DNA of 64,000 nucleotides from JAHECQ01 sp963775125 (GTDB lineage Bacteria > Actinomycetota > Acidimicrobiia > Acidimicrobiales > SZUA-35). Positions 8,606-17,183 of this stretch are shown here, piece after piece. Made by a program: the position numbers and the translations under genes. Under the pieces are notes generated by a model. That model was not told the DNA's origin. It worked only from the letters and a program-made list of their open reading frames with translations, and searched no databases. The first letter of the stretch is position 1. Each line of letters begins with the position of its first letter. The DNA lies in NCBI GenBank assembly GCA_963775125.1, contig CAVZHQ010000003.1, positions 1 to 64,000 of the forward strand, written 5' to 3'.

Positions 8606-9720
8606 GCTCCGAGGTCAAGGATCCGTTCAGCTTCTTCGCCGATCAGGTCACCTCGGGCATGAAGCGCTCGTGGAACCTCACTCGCCACGTGTGGGGCATC
8701 GGCAAAGCACAGGTCGGCCAGTCGCCGCGTGACGAAGTCTGGACGAGCGGCAAGACGGTGCTCTACCGCTACCGAAACGACTCGGTCACGCTCGGCCCAC
8801 CGATCCTGTTGGTCATGAGCCTCGTGAGCCGGGCGTTCATCCTCGACCTGCAGCCGGGCAACAGCTTCGTCGAGCACCTCGTGAGCGAAGGCTTCGACGT
8901 CTACCTGCTCGATTGGGGCGTTCCCGACGAGGAGGACGCCGGCAACACGCTGGAGACCTACGTCGATCAGCTGATTCCTCGGGCGGTTGCCACCGTCAAC
9001 GAGCGCGGCGGTGACCACGGTGTCACGGTGTTCGGCTACTGCTTCGGCGGAGTGCTGTCGCTGCTCTACGCCGCTCGGCATCCCGAGGACCCCGTGCGCA
9101 ACCTCGTCGTCATGGCGACACCGGTCGACTTCACCCAGATGCCGGAGGCCATGTCGGGCATCGGGGGCAGCGGCATCGATCCCGAGACGCTGATCGATCG
9201 CACCGGCAACGTGCCCGCCGAGACCATTCGGGCGTCGTTCACCCTCTTGACGCCCACGGCTGACCTTTCGACCGTTGCCGATTTCTTCCAGCATCTCGGA
9301 GATGACAAGTTCATCGAGTCGTACCAGGCGATGACGCAGTGGAGCCGGAATCACATTCCGTTCCCGGGCGGAGCGTTCCGTCAGACGACCGAGCTGTTGA
9401 GCAACCGCAACGGCTTCATCACCGGCGACCTCGTCCTCGGCGGCAAGCCGGTTCGGCTCTCCGACATCACGGTGCCGTTCCTCAACGTGGTGGCCGAACG
9501 GGACCACATTGTTCCCAAGGCCGCCGCCCTTCCGCTCACGCCCCTGGTCGGATCCGAGGACCGCACCGAGCTGTTGCTCCCCGCCGGCCACGTCGGGTTG
9601 ATCGTGGGCAAAGGTGGTCGCACCAAGTGCATGCCGGCGATGTCCGGCTGGATGCCGCGACCACTCCGACTCGGCCTGACCCGCGTTCGCCCAGGCCCAA
9701 CCCGTTCCAGCGACCCTTAG
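8602..9720 (+). CDS. phaC: Class III poly(3-hydroxyalkanoate) synthase PhaC
   Basis: 372 aa, the size of class III synthases. It polymerises (R)-3-hydroxyacyl-CoA into granule polyester. The lipase-like box GYCFGG holds the nucleophile Cys at about residue 147; Asp in AERDHIVP and His in PAGHVGL complete the triad. The conserved LLDWGVPD segment is present. Overlap with phaE and absence of a separate promoter indicate a phaEC operon. Two identical hairpin repeats follow the stop directly and could terminate transcription. Confidence 0.9.
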   Translation: MSSEVKDPFSFFADQVTSGMKRSWNLTRHVWGIGKAQVGQSPRDEVWTSGKTVLYRYRNDSVTLGPPILLVMSLVSRAFILDLQPGNSFVEHLVSEGFDVYLLDWGVPDEEDAGNTLETYVDQLIPRAVATVNERGGDHGVTVFGYCFGGVLSLLYAARHPEDPVRNLVVMATPVDFTQMPEAMSGIGGSGIDPETLIDRTGNVPAETIRASFTLLTPTADLSTVADFFQHLGDDKFIESYQAMTQWSRNHIPFPGGAFRQTTELLSNRNGFITGDLVLGGKPVRLSDITVPFLNVVAERDHIVPKAAALPLTPLVGSEDRTELLLPAGHVGLIVGKGGRTKCMPAMSGWMPRPLRLGLTRVRPGPTRSSDP

Positions 9721-9768
9721 AACTGCAGTACACCGACCGGCCAAACGCCGGTCCCTGTACTGCAGAAC
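9721..9768. repeat. Family A inverted repeat, copy 2
   Basis: A 48-bp element with arms CTGCAGTACA (9723-9732) and TGTACTGCAG (9756-9765) around an inner GC-rich stem. It begins immediately after the phaC stop and is identical to copy 3. It probably forms a terminator-like hairpin between the convergent phaC and lacI-type genes. Confidence 0.9.
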
Positions 9769-9781
9769 GAGCGCCGGCTGA

Positions 9782-9829
9782 AACTGCAGTACACCGACCG
9801 GCCAAACGCCGGTCCCTGTACTGCAGAAC
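9782..9829. repeat. Family A inverted repeat, copy 3
   Basis: A 48-bp element identical to copy 2, in direct orientation 61 bp downstream (13-bp spacer). Perfect identity of two non-coding copies suggests recent duplication or gene-conversion-like homogenisation. Confidence 0.9.
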
Positions 9830-9868
9830 GGTGGGTGGGTGGTTGACCTTGCGTTCGGGACGCTGGGG

Positions 9869-10885
9869 TCAGCGGGGGATCTCGCCGGAGCCGCGCTCGA
9901 TGAGGGGGTTGTCGAGGACCTCACGGATCCAAGGCTGGGCGTTGCCCCCGATGCGATCGAGCAGTAGTTCGGCGGCTCGGCGGCCGAGGTCTCGGGGGCG
10001 CTGGGGGATGACGCTGATCCCCGGATCCACGACATCGGCCAGTTCGATGTCGTCGAAGCCGACGAGGCCGACGACGTGCTGCAGCTTCAGCTCGTGCAAC
10101 GCCCGAACCGTTCCGATCGTCGTGAAGTTCTGCGCAGTGAACGCGGCCGTTGGGCGGCGGGTGCGGCCGAGCAGCTCGATGGCGATCTGGTACCACTCGT
10201 CCTCGGTGTGAGAACCCGTGATGACCCGGTTGCGCGGGACCTTTCGCCCCGCTTGGCGCATGGCCTCGGTGAAGCCCTCGAGGCGAAGCCGGGCCGAGAA
10301 GATGGCTGGATCGTCGCCGAGATACGCGATGTCCTTGTGTCCGAAGGACAGCAGGTGCTTCGTCGCGTTGAAGGCACCCTGGAAGTGGTCGCTTCGTACG
10401 AGGTCGGCATCGACAGCGTCGGTTTCGAGGTCGAGGAACACGACGGGTGTCCCGCGATCGACTTCGGATCGGAGCAGGCTGCCGCTCTTGCCAGACGGAA
10501 CGATGATGAGTCCGTCCACTCGTCGGCCGACGAAGGATTCGATCAGTTGTCGTTCACGTTCCACGGAGCTGTCGGTGCTGCCGGCCAGCACGAGACAGTC
10601 GTGGGCCGACGCGACGTCCTCGATACCGCGAAGCAATGAGCTGAAGAACGGGTTGGCCACATCGACCAGGACGAACCCGATGGTCGCCGCTTGGGTGACG
10701 CTCTGGCGGAGTTGACGCGCTCGATCGTCGGGCCGATAGCCGAGCGACGCAACCGCCTCTTCGACCCTCGACATCAGATCGCTGCTGACACCACCTTCAC
10801 CGTTCACGACCCGTGAGACGGTCTTGAAGCTGACTCCGGCCTCGGCCGCAACATCACGCAACGTCGGGCGTCGGAAGGCGGTCAC
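9869..10885 (-). CDS. LacI-family transcriptional regulator of the adjacent sugar importer
   Basis: 338 aa. The N-terminal helix-turn-helix (PTLRDVAAEAGVSFKTVSRVVNG, residues ~7-29) is followed by a hinge and a periplasmic-binding-protein-like effector domain (IGFVLVDVANPFFSSLLRGIED). GTG start with GAAAGGA upstream. It is divergent from a CUT2-type ABC importer, and two LacI-type palindromes lie between them, so it most likely represses that operon and perhaps itself, released by the imported sugar or a derivative. Confidence 0.9.
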   Translation of the reverse strand: MTAFRRPTLRDVAAEAGVSFKTVSRVVNGEGGVSSDLMSRVEEAVASLGYRPDDRARQLRQSVTQAATIGFVLVDVANPFFSSLLRGIEDVASAHDCLVLAGSTDSSVERERQLIESFVGRRVDGLIIVPSGKSGSLLRSEVDRGTPVVFLDLETDAVDADLVRSDHFQGAFNATKHLLSFGHKDIAYLGDDPAIFSARLRLEGFTEAMRQAGRKVPRNRVITGSHTEDEWYQIAIELLGRTRRPTAAFTAQNFTTIGTVRALHELKLQHVVGLVGFDDIELADVVDPGISVIPQRPRDLGRRAAELLLDRIGGNAQPWIREVLDNPLIERGSGEIPR

Positions 10886-10933
10886 AGGAGTCGGTTCCTT
10901 TCAGGGTTCGGTCAGAAAGAACCATGACAGCCT

Positions 10934-10951
10934 CTTGACAACGTTGTCAAG
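10934..10951. promoter_or_regulatory. LacI-type operator 1
   Basis: CTTGACAACGTTGTCAAG is an 18-bp perfect palindrome with the central CG step typical of LacI-family sites. It lies about 50 bp upstream of the regulator start. Confidence 0.85.
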
Positions 10952-10966
10952 GCGCTCGTATTGTCC

Positions 10967-10980
10967 TGACAACGTTGTCA
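10967..10980. promoter_or_regulatory. LacI-type operator 2
   Basis: TGACAACGTTGTCA repeats the core of operator 1. The two centres are 31 bp apart, about three helical turns, so two dimers could bind the same face. It lies about 80 bp before the binding-protein gene. Confidence 0.85.
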
Positions 10981-11058
10981 AGAGATGACACGTTCGGTTC
11001 ATGCTCTGTTCACTTCGAACGCCTCGGGACCAGCAACACACCAGCAAGGGGAGAATCC

Positions 11059-12165
11059 ATGCATCTTTCAACGAAGTCGACCTGGCGGCGCATCGCCGCC
11101 CCGGCCCTTGCCGCCGGCATGTTGCTGAGCGCCTGTGGCGGAAGCGACAGCGCAGGCGCCGGCAGCGAGGGTGGCGAGGCTGCCAGCGGTGAAGCCGTCG
11201 GTGTCACGCTGATCCTGAAGAACACGTCCAACGCGTTCTTCGTCTCGATGAAGAACTCGGCCGAGGCCGAAGCCGACGCCATCGGTGTATCGCTCACCGT
11301 GGCTGCCGGTAAGGAAGACGGCGACACCCAGAGCCAGATCGATGCCGTCGAAGCCGCGGTTGCCCGTGGCGACAAGGGCATCCTCATCACCCCCAGCGGT
11401 GACGCAGTGGTCCCAGCACTCGACGCAGCTCGTGAGGCCGGTCTGTACGTGATCGCCCTCGACACCCCGCCGAACCCGGCGACCGCGGTCGACATCACGT
11501 TCGCGACCGACAACTACCTCGCCGGCCAGCTCATCGGCCAGTGGGCCGCTGCTCAGCTCGACGGCGAGAAGGCCACCATCGCGATGCTCGACCTCTTCAA
11601 CGACCAGGTCGTCTCGGTCGACACCGCTCGTGACCAAGGATTCCTGAACGGCATGGGCATCGTCGACGCCGAGGACAAGTCGGGCAACGGCAACGAGGCC
11701 CCGACCGGTAGCTACAGCGGTGGCGACTACGAGGTCGTCTGCCACGAGCCCACCGATGGCGCAGTCGACGGCGGCAAGACCGCCATGGAGACCTGCCTCG
11801 CCAAGAACCCCGACATCAATGTCGTCTACACCATCAACGAGCCGGCCGCTCAGGGCGCCTACGACGCGCTGAAGGCTGCCGGTAGCGAAGCCGGCGTCAT
11901 CATCGTGTCGGTCGACGGCGGTTGCGACCCGGGCCTCAAGCTCGTCGCCGAAGGCGTCATCGGCGCCACCGCGCAGCAGTACCCCGGCAAGATGGCCACG
12001 CTCGGAATGGCTGCCATCAAGGCGCTCGCCGATGGTGGCGACGCACCTGAGGTGACCGAGGGTCTCGACTTCTACAACACCGGCGTTGCGCTCGTCACCG
12101 ACACCGCAGCCGACGGTGTCGACAGCATCTCGGTCGAAGAAGGCAACGAGATCTGTTGGGGCTGA
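11059..12165 (+). CDS. frcB: Sugar ABC transporter substrate-binding lipoprotein, FrcB-like
   Basis: 368 aa. A type II signal peptide ends in the lipobox LLSAC at about residues 15-20, so it is a lipid-anchored extracytoplasmic binding protein. The rest is a periplasmic-binding-protein type 1 fold (GVTLILKNTSNAFFVSMKNSAE; SVDGGCDPGLKLVAEG). The partner permease resembles FrcC and the ATPase has a single nucleotide-binding domain, which points to the fructose-type FrcBCA system among CUT2 importers; exact substrate unproven. Start set by AAGGGGAG upstream of ATG. Confidence 0.8.
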   Translation: MHLSTKSTWRRIAAPALAAGMLLSACGGSDSAGAGSEGGEAASGEAVGVTLILKNTSNAFFVSMKNSAEAEADAIGVSLTVAAGKEDGDTQSQIDAVEAAVARGDKGILITPSGDAVVPALDAAREAGLYVIALDTPPNPATAVDITFATDNYLAGQLIGQWAAAQLDGEKATIAMLDLFNDQVVSVDTARDQGFLNGMGIVDAEDKSGNGNEAPTGSYSGGDYEVVCHEPTDGAVDGGKTAMETCLAKNPDINVVYTINEPAAQGAYDALKAAGSEAGVIIVSVDGGCDPGLKLVAEGVIGATAQQYPGKMATLGMAAIKALADGGDAPEVTEGLDFYNTGVALVTDTAADGVDSISVEEGNEICWG

Positions 12166-12211
12166 TCCCGGTAATCGGCGCTGCCCTCCAGCGCCAACCC
12201 GCATGAGGTGG

Positions 12212-12243
12212 ATGGGGCGGTCGATTCCGATCGGCCGCCCCAT
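12212..12243 (+). other. Intercistronic hairpin between frcB and frcC
   Basis: Arms ATGGGGCGG (12212-12220) and CCGCCCCAT (12235-12243), with an inner CGAT/ATCG extension, form a strong RNA hairpin in the 211-bp gap. There is no T-run. Such hairpins commonly protect the binding-protein mRNA or partly reduce permease expression. Confidence 0.6.
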
Positions 12244-12376
12244 TGCCGTTCGGGGCCAACCGGTTGCTTCGGCTCGGTGGGCCGACAAGCGTAGGACATC
12301 ACAACGAGCGAGCAGGGGAGAGCGATGACAGGGGAGCAAGCGTGACCGGGGGATTGGTATGGCAGGAGGGGTTGGC

Positions 12377-13414
12377 ATGACAGAGCGCGCCGTCGGTGAC
12401 GGTTTGGTTCAGGTCGGTTCGAACGACCATTCATTTCTCGATCGGGTCCAGCACGCGATGCATCGCTATCCGGTGCTCAGCCCGACCATCGTCCTGGTGC
12501 TGGCATGCATCGCGTTCTCGCTGACCAGCAACGGTCGCTTCCAGCGGCCCGAGACGCTCGGCATCATCCTCCAGCAGACTGCCGTACTGGCCACACTGGC
12601 CATCGGGCAGACGCTCATCATTCTCACGGCGGGCGTAGATCTGTCCGTGGGGACTGCCATGCTGCTCACCCACCTCGTCGTCGCAAAGCTGGTGGCCGAC
12701 CAGGGGGTACCCGGCGTCGTGGCGCTGCTCATCGGAGCCATCGCCGGCATGCTGCTCGGAGGCTTCCATGGCGGGCTCGTCACCCTGATCAAACTTCCGC
12801 CGTTCATCGTCACGTTGGGCACGTTCTACATCTACAACTCGATGGGTCTCGTCTACAGCAAGGCCGAGACCATCCGGGGCGATGCCATGGGGGGTGAAGA
12901 CTCGTTGCTCTTGTGGACCGGCAAGGGTCTATCGATCGGCGCCTTCAAGATCACGACCGGAGTGGTGCTCGCCCTGGCGCTCTATCTCCTCTTTGCCTTC
13001 GTGCTGTCCAACACCGCGTGGGGCAATCACGTCTACGCCATCGGCGACGATCCCGAGGCGTCTCGCCTCGCCGGAATCAACGTCACCAAGGTGATCGTGA
13101 GTGTCTACGTCGTGGCAGGCCTCATCTACGCCATCGGCGGATGGGTCCAGCTCGGCCGCTCGGGAAGCGCAAGTTCCAACGCCGCCACCGACATCAACCT
13201 CGAGTCGATCACCGCGGTCGTCATCGGCGGCACCAGCCTCTTCGGCGGACGGGGGCGGCTGTTCGGCACCCTCATCGGCGCCCTCATCGTGGCGGTCTTC
13301 CGCATCGGACTCAGCCTCGCCGGCGTCAACCCCTACTACCAGACGTTCGCCATCGGAGCGCTCATTCTGGTCGCCGTCACGCTCGACCAGTGGATCCGGA
13401 GGGTCGGCAAGTGA
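12377..13414 (+). CDS. frcC: Sugar ABC transporter permease, FrcC-like
   Basis: 345 aa, multi-spanning membrane protein of the CUT2 branched-chain/ribose permease family (about 8-10 hydrophobic segments). Diagnostic stretches include LAIGQTLIILTAGVDLSVGT and TAVVIGGTSLFGGRG. ATG 12377 is preferred over 12359 because AGGAGGGG lies 6-13 nt upstream. The gene ends with a GTGA overlap into the ATPase gene, so the two are translationally coupled. Confidence 0.85.
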   Translation: MTERAVGDGLVQVGSNDHSFLDRVQHAMHRYPVLSPTIVLVLACIAFSLTSNGRFQRPETLGIILQQTAVLATLAIGQTLIILTAGVDLSVGTAMLLTHLVVAKLVADQGVPGVVALLIGAIAGMLLGGFHGGLVTLIKLPPFIVTLGTFYIYNSMGLVYSKAETIRGDAMGGEDSLLLWTGKGLSIGAFKITTGVVLALALYLLFAFVLSNTAWGNHVYAIGDDPEASRLAGINVTKVIVSVYVVAGLIYAIGGWVQLGRSGSASSNAATDINLESITAVVIGGTSLFGGRGRLFGTLIGALIVAVFRIGLSLAGVNPYYQTFAIGALILVAVTLDQWIRRVGK

Positions 13415-14205
13415 ACACCGCAACCGCGAAGACGACAACCGCTACCAAGACCCCGATTCTCTCGGCCGAGGGTTTGGTCAAGCGCTTCGGCCGAGTTGTC
13501 GCCCTCAACGGCACCGATCTCGAGCTCTATCCTGGCGAGGTCCTGGCCATCATCGGCGACAACGGTGCCGGCAAGTCGTCGCTCATCAAGTGCCTGTCCG
13601 GCGCCATGATCCCTGACGAAGGTACCCTCGAGCTCGAGGGCTCTGCCACCCGTTTCCGCTCGCCCCAGGACGCGCGCAATGCGGGCATCGAGACCGTCTA
13701 CCAGACCCTGGCGGTGGCGCCGGCACTCGATATCGCCACCAACATGTTCCTCGGGCGGGAACGTCGGCGGGCCGGCGTGCTCGGCTCGGTGCTGCGCATG
13801 GTCGATCGCCCCGGCATGCGGCGAGACGCCAAAGCCGCCCTCGACGAACTCGGCATCGGCACCTTGCAGGACATCACGCAGGCGGTCGAGACACTGTCGG
13901 GCGGCCAGCGCCAAGCGGTCGCGGTCGCTCGGGCCGCGTCGTTCGGGAGCAAAGTGGTCATCCTCGACGAACCCACAGCCGCTCTCGGCGTGAAGGAGTC
14001 GGGCCAGGTGCTCCAACTCATCGCCGACCTGCGGAGCAAAGGCCTGCCGGTCATTTTGATCAGCCACAACATGCCCCATGTCTTCGAAGTCGCCGACCGC
14101 ATCCACATCCAACGGCTCGGCCAACGGATCGCGGTCGTGACACCCCAGTCGCACTCCATGTCCGACGCCGTGGCCATCATGACGGGCGCTGCCACCGTCG
14201 GCTGA
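13411..14205 (+). CDS. frcA: Sugar ABC transporter ATP-binding protein, FrcA-like
   Basis: 264 aa with one ATPase domain: Walker A GDNGAGKSS (~residues 48-56), signature LSGGQRQ and Walker B VVILDEPT. Most CUT2 ATPases are duplicated (~500 aa); a single-domain version is the FrcA arrangement. GTG start overlaps the permease stop by 4 nt. It energises uptake with the FrcB- and FrcC-like proteins. Confidence 0.85.
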   Translation: MNTATAKTTTATKTPILSAEGLVKRFGRVVALNGTDLELYPGEVLAIIGDNGAGKSSLIKCLSGAMIPDEGTLELEGSATRFRSPQDARNAGIETVYQTLAVAPALDIATNMFLGRERRRAGVLGSVLRMVDRPGMRRDAKAALDELGIGTLQDITQAVETLSGGQRQAVAVARAASFGSKVVILDEPTAALGVKESGQVLQLIADLRSKGLPVILISHNMPHVFEVADRIHIQRLGQRIAVVTPQSHSMSDAVAIMTGAATVG

Positions 14206-14329
14206 CCCGGCCGGCCGCTCGGGTTGCTGCGCTTCTGGGGTCCTTGTGCTCTAGCTGCCCCCTCGGCACTGGTCCACGATGTGGACCTGTGCCGCATGTC
14301 CGTTGCGGTCCGACCCGAAGGATGCCCGC

Positions 14330-15058
14330 ATGGCTCACCGGCTCTCTCCGATTCGCTCGACCGTGGTCGCCGCTGCTGTCGCCCTGGTGCTTGGCGGCTG
14401 TGGCAGCGACGGCGCGGATGAAGCGGTCTCGACCGCCGAGCAGCTTGCGTCGAGCCTGGTCGAGGCGGAGGACTACGACGGCACCTGGACGGTCAACTTG
14501 CCCCCAGACGCGCCCGAGGAGGCCGAATCGGGGGTGGTTCCCGAGGAACTCCAGGACTCGTTGCCCTCGGTCGAACTTTGCGATGCGGCGAGCGCCGAGT
14601 CGATTGCTGCCGTTGAAGGGCTGAAATGGAAGGCGTTCCGTCAACTCGATCTGGCCGCCGAGGATCCCATCGAACCGCCAAACGATCGAACCGGCCACAT
14701 GATCTTCGTTCAGGAGTTCCTGACGTCGGCCGAACCCGGCGAGGTCGAGGCGACGTTCGACCTGGTGCGCGACGGTATGGAGGCCTGCCTCGGCGATCTC
14801 CCGGCGGGTGAAGAAGGCCCGGGCACGGCCGAGGTGATGACCGTCCCCGACGTCGGCGACGACCGGTATGGCGTGTTGGCACTGGTCGAGGAAGCCGGAG
14901 GCTGGGCGGAATGGCGGCTGCACAGCACCCTCGTCCGCCAGGGTTCGGTGCTCATGAGTTTCGTGGTGGTCGAGATCACCGCTGGTGTCGAACCGATGTA
15001 TTCGGTCGATGACGTCTCCGAATTCGTCAAGACCGCCGTCGACAAACTCGAGTCGTAA
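14330..15058 (+). CDS. Predicted lipoprotein of unknown function
   Basis: 242 aa. A signal peptide with lipobox LGGC (residues ~21-24) is followed by an acidic mature domain with no motif I recognise. ATG 14330 is preceded by GAAGGA and gives a standard lipoprotein signal; the longer frame from 14279 does not. Its stop abuts the stop of the convergent phosphoesterase gene with no spacer. Confidence 0.65.
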   Translation: MAHRLSPIRSTVVAAAVALVLGGCGSDGADEAVSTAEQLASSLVEAEDYDGTWTVNLPPDAPEEAESGVVPEELQDSLPSVELCDAASAESIAAVEGLKWKAFRQLDLAAEDPIEPPNDRTGHMIFVQEFLTSAEPGEVEATFDLVRDGMEACLGDLPAGEEGPGTAEVMTVPDVGDDRYGVLALVEEAGGWAEWRLHSTLVRQGSVLMSFVVVEITAGVEPMYSVDDVSEFVKTAVDKLES

Positions 15059-15550
15059 TCACCGGAGCCAGCGGACCTCGTGGTCCAGGACTCGGCCCCG
15101 GTCGAGCCGTAACCACCCGTAGCTGCAGGCCGGCTGGCGGCGCCGTTGGGTCGGTGACCCGGGATTGAAGAGCAGCTGACCGGCCGGGCTGCGAGCGTTC
15201 AGCGGATCGTGGCTGTGGCCGAAGATGACCACCGTTGCGGTCGGAAACCAGCGCTGCATCCTTGCTTCGCGGCCGATCCGAGCCCCCGAGTCGTGCACCA
15301 TCGCGACGGCCACCCCGGACAGTTCGACCTCGAGACGCTCGGGCAGCTCGAGGTGGCCGAGATCGTTGTTGCCGAGCACGGCGTGCAGCGGCGCCAACTG
15401 GCCAAGGGCGTCAAGGAGTTGCGGACACACCACGTCGCCGGCGTGGAGGATGGCGGTGGCCTTACGAGCAGCGTCCCAGACCTCGATGGGCAGAGCGTCG
15501 GCGCGGTGAGCCGGCAGATGGGTGTCGGCCAAGACCAGGACTCCGTCCAT
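15059..15550 (-). CDS. YfcE/MJ0936-type metallophosphoesterase
   Basis: 163 aa with the calcineurin-like motifs in order: DTH (residues ~9-11), GDVV (~38-41), GNND (~60-63), MVHDSG and GHSHDP. Family members hydrolyse phosphodiesters using two metal ions; the natural substrate is not known. TAAGGT followed by 7 nt and ATG on the minus strand suggests a leaderless transcript. Divergent from the hemolysin III gene, with 47 bp between start codons. Confidence 0.85.
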   Translation of the reverse strand: MDGVLVLADTHLPAHRADALPIEVWDAARKATAILHAGDVVCPQLLDALGQLAPLHAVLGNNDLGHLELPERLEVELSGVAVAMVHDSGARIGREARMQRWFPTATVVIFGHSHDPLNARSPAGQLLFNPGSPTQRRRQPACSYGWLRLDRGRVLDHEVRWLR

Positions 15551-15557
15551 CGGCCCG

Positions 15558-15590
15558 ACCTTACCGGTGAACGTGCGTCGGCGGTAGCCT
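15558..15590. promoter_or_regulatory. Back-to-back leaderless -10 elements
   Basis: TAAGGT on the minus strand (15563-15558) lies 7 nt before the phosphoesterase ATG. TAGCCT on the plus strand (15585-15590) lies 7 nt before the hemolysin III GTG. Both fit a TANNNT -10 placing transcription start at the start codon. Confidence 0.55.
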
Positions 15591-15597
15591 CAGTTCA

Positions 15598-16253
15598 GTG
15601 TCGCATCAGCCCGTGGTCTCCGTCGTCACCGGCCTTCCTCGTCCGTTGTGGCGTGGACGCCTGCACGCATGGGCGTTCTGGGTCACCCTTCCCGCCGTCG
15701 TCGGACTCGTGCTGGCTGCCGACCGAGGCCGGGTCGCCGTAGCCATCTACGGCTCGAGCCTTGCCGCCGTCTTCGGCGTGTCGGCCGCCTATCACCGCTT
15801 GGCCCGCTCGGCCCGGGCCCAACACCTCATGCGCCGCCTCGACCACAGCATGATCTTCCTGCTCATCGCCGGCACGTACACGCCGGTCTGCCTGGTCGCG
15901 TTGCCACGCTCACAGTGGCTACCGCTCCTGGGGCGGTCTGGGGCCTGACCCTGCTCGGTGTCGTGGCGAAGGTCTGGGGCCCGAGGTCGCTGCTGCGTGC
16001 CAGCAATGGGCTCTATGTCGTCATCGGTTGGTTGGCGGTCCTTGCGCTGCCCACGTTTGTTCGAACGGTTTCGCCACCAGCTCTGGCCTTGATGATCGCA
16101 GGCGGTGTCCTCTACTCCGTCGGGGCGCTCACCTTCTACCTGCGCCGGCCGGACCCCAACCCGGTTGTCTTCGGGTACCACGAGGTCTGGCACGCGTTCA
16201 CCGTCGTTGCCGGCGCCTGTCACTTCGTGATGGTTGCGCTCGTGGTCGCCTGA
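15598..16253 (+). pseudogene. Hemolysin III (YqfA/PAQR) family membrane protein, single frameshift
   Basis: The first frame (GTG 15598 to a stop near 15948) carries SAAYHRLAR and LDHSMIFLLIAGTYTP; the second frame continues with AVWGLTLLGVVAKV and ends HEVWHAFTVVAGACHF at 16253. Together they give a ~218-aa seven-helix protein of normal family length. One missing base in the GGGG run at 15930-15933 explains the shift. Everything else is intact, so a sequencing indel or very recent mutation is likely. Family members are membrane proteins with metal-binding His residues; cellular role is unclear. Confidence 0.8.
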
Positions 16254-16256
16254 CGC

Positions 16257-17132
16257 GTGGCGCCCATCGACGAGTCGCTGATCCGTCGGCTTCTCGCTGG
16301 GCAGCGACCCGACCTGTCCGAGTCCCCGCTCGAGTTCGTCGGAGCCGGGTGGGACAACGTCATGTTCCGGCTGCCGACCGAGGGGCTGTTGATCCGGTTG
16401 CCTCGCCGTGTTGAAGCGGTTCCACTCGTCGAAATCGAGCAGCGCTGGCTCGGCGTGCTCGCTCCCAACCTTCCGCTCACGATTCCCGTGCCGATTTTCT
16501 GCGGCCAACCGACCGACTTCTATCCGTGGCCGTGGAGCATCGTGACGTGGGTCGAGGGTGAAACCGGAGCGCATGCCGCACTGGCCGACCCGGAGCTCGA
16601 GGCCGAGCGACTGGCCGATTTCCTGCTGGCGCTCCACCGGCCGTCCCCACCCGATGCACCCGAGAACCCGTATCGAGGTGTGCCTCTCGGGGCGCGTGCT
16701 GCGCTCTTCGAATCCGGCGTTGCCAAGCTTTCGAGCGATGTCCCCGTTGGTCTGTTGGCTCGCCGCTGGGCTCACCTGTTGCAGGCTCCACCGTGGCCGG
16801 GACCACCAGTCTGGATCCACGGCGACCTCCATTCGGCCAACGTTCTCGTCAGCGGGGGCACGCTGTGTTCGGTGATCGACTGGGGCGATCTCGCCGCCGG
16901 CGACCCGGCCACCGACGGAGCCATCGCGTGGATGCTCTTCGAACCTGATGCGCAGCGACGATTCTTCGATCGGCTCGGGTCGACCCTCGAGCACGCCGTC
17001 GCCGCCGCGCTGGAGGCCCGATCCGAGGCTTGGGCCCTGATCTTCGCCGTGGTGTATCTGGCCAACGAGGCCGACGACCCGGACATGGCTCGCATCGGCC
17101 GCCTGCTGCTACGGCGACTTCGGCTCGGATGA
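16257..17132 (+). CDS. Aminoglycoside phosphotransferase (APH)-family kinase
   Basis: 291 aa. The kinase-like fold shows the catalytic loop WIHGDLHSANVL (~residues 189-200) and the metal-binding VIDWGDLAAGDPATD (~210-224). APH relatives phosphorylate many small hydroxylated compounds; nothing here proves drug resistance. GTG start, 3 nt after the hemolysin III stop, so probably co-transcribed with it. Confidence 0.8.
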   Translation: MAPIDESLIRRLLAGQRPDLSESPLEFVGAGWDNVMFRLPTEGLLIRLPRRVEAVPLVEIEQRWLGVLAPNLPLTIPVPIFCGQPTDFYPWPWSIVTWVEGETGAHAALADPELEAERLADFLLALHRPSPPDAPENPYRGVPLGARAALFESGVAKLSSDVPVGLLARRWAHLLQAPPWPGPPVWIHGDLHSANVLVSGGTLCSVIDWGDLAAGDPATDGAIAWMLFEPDAQRRFFDRLGSTLEHAVAAALEARSEAWALIFAVVYLANEADDPDMARIGRLLLRRLRLG

Positions 17133-17170
17133 GCGCACCGCCGCGGGAACGGCTGAGCGAACCGGACGAC

Positions 17171-17176
17171 TAACCT
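17171..17176 (+). promoter_or_regulatory. Leaderless -10 of the decarboxylase gene
   Basis: TAACCT, 7 nt, then GTG 17184. This supports the chosen start and a leaderless transcript. Confidence 0.5.
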
Positions 17177-17183
17177 CGACACC

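Noticed and set aside
9721..9829. Insertion-sequence ends
   Set aside because: The inverted repeats are hairpins of 48 bp with no transposase between or beside them and no target duplications.
8392..10035. 547-codon minus-strand ORF across phaC and two repeats
   Set aside because: It crosses phaC, both hairpin repeats and the end of the LacI gene in the wrong frame; no domain.
16257..17132. Antibiotic resistance gene
   Set aside because: APH-fold kinases include many metabolic enzymes; nothing specific to aminoglycosides is seen.
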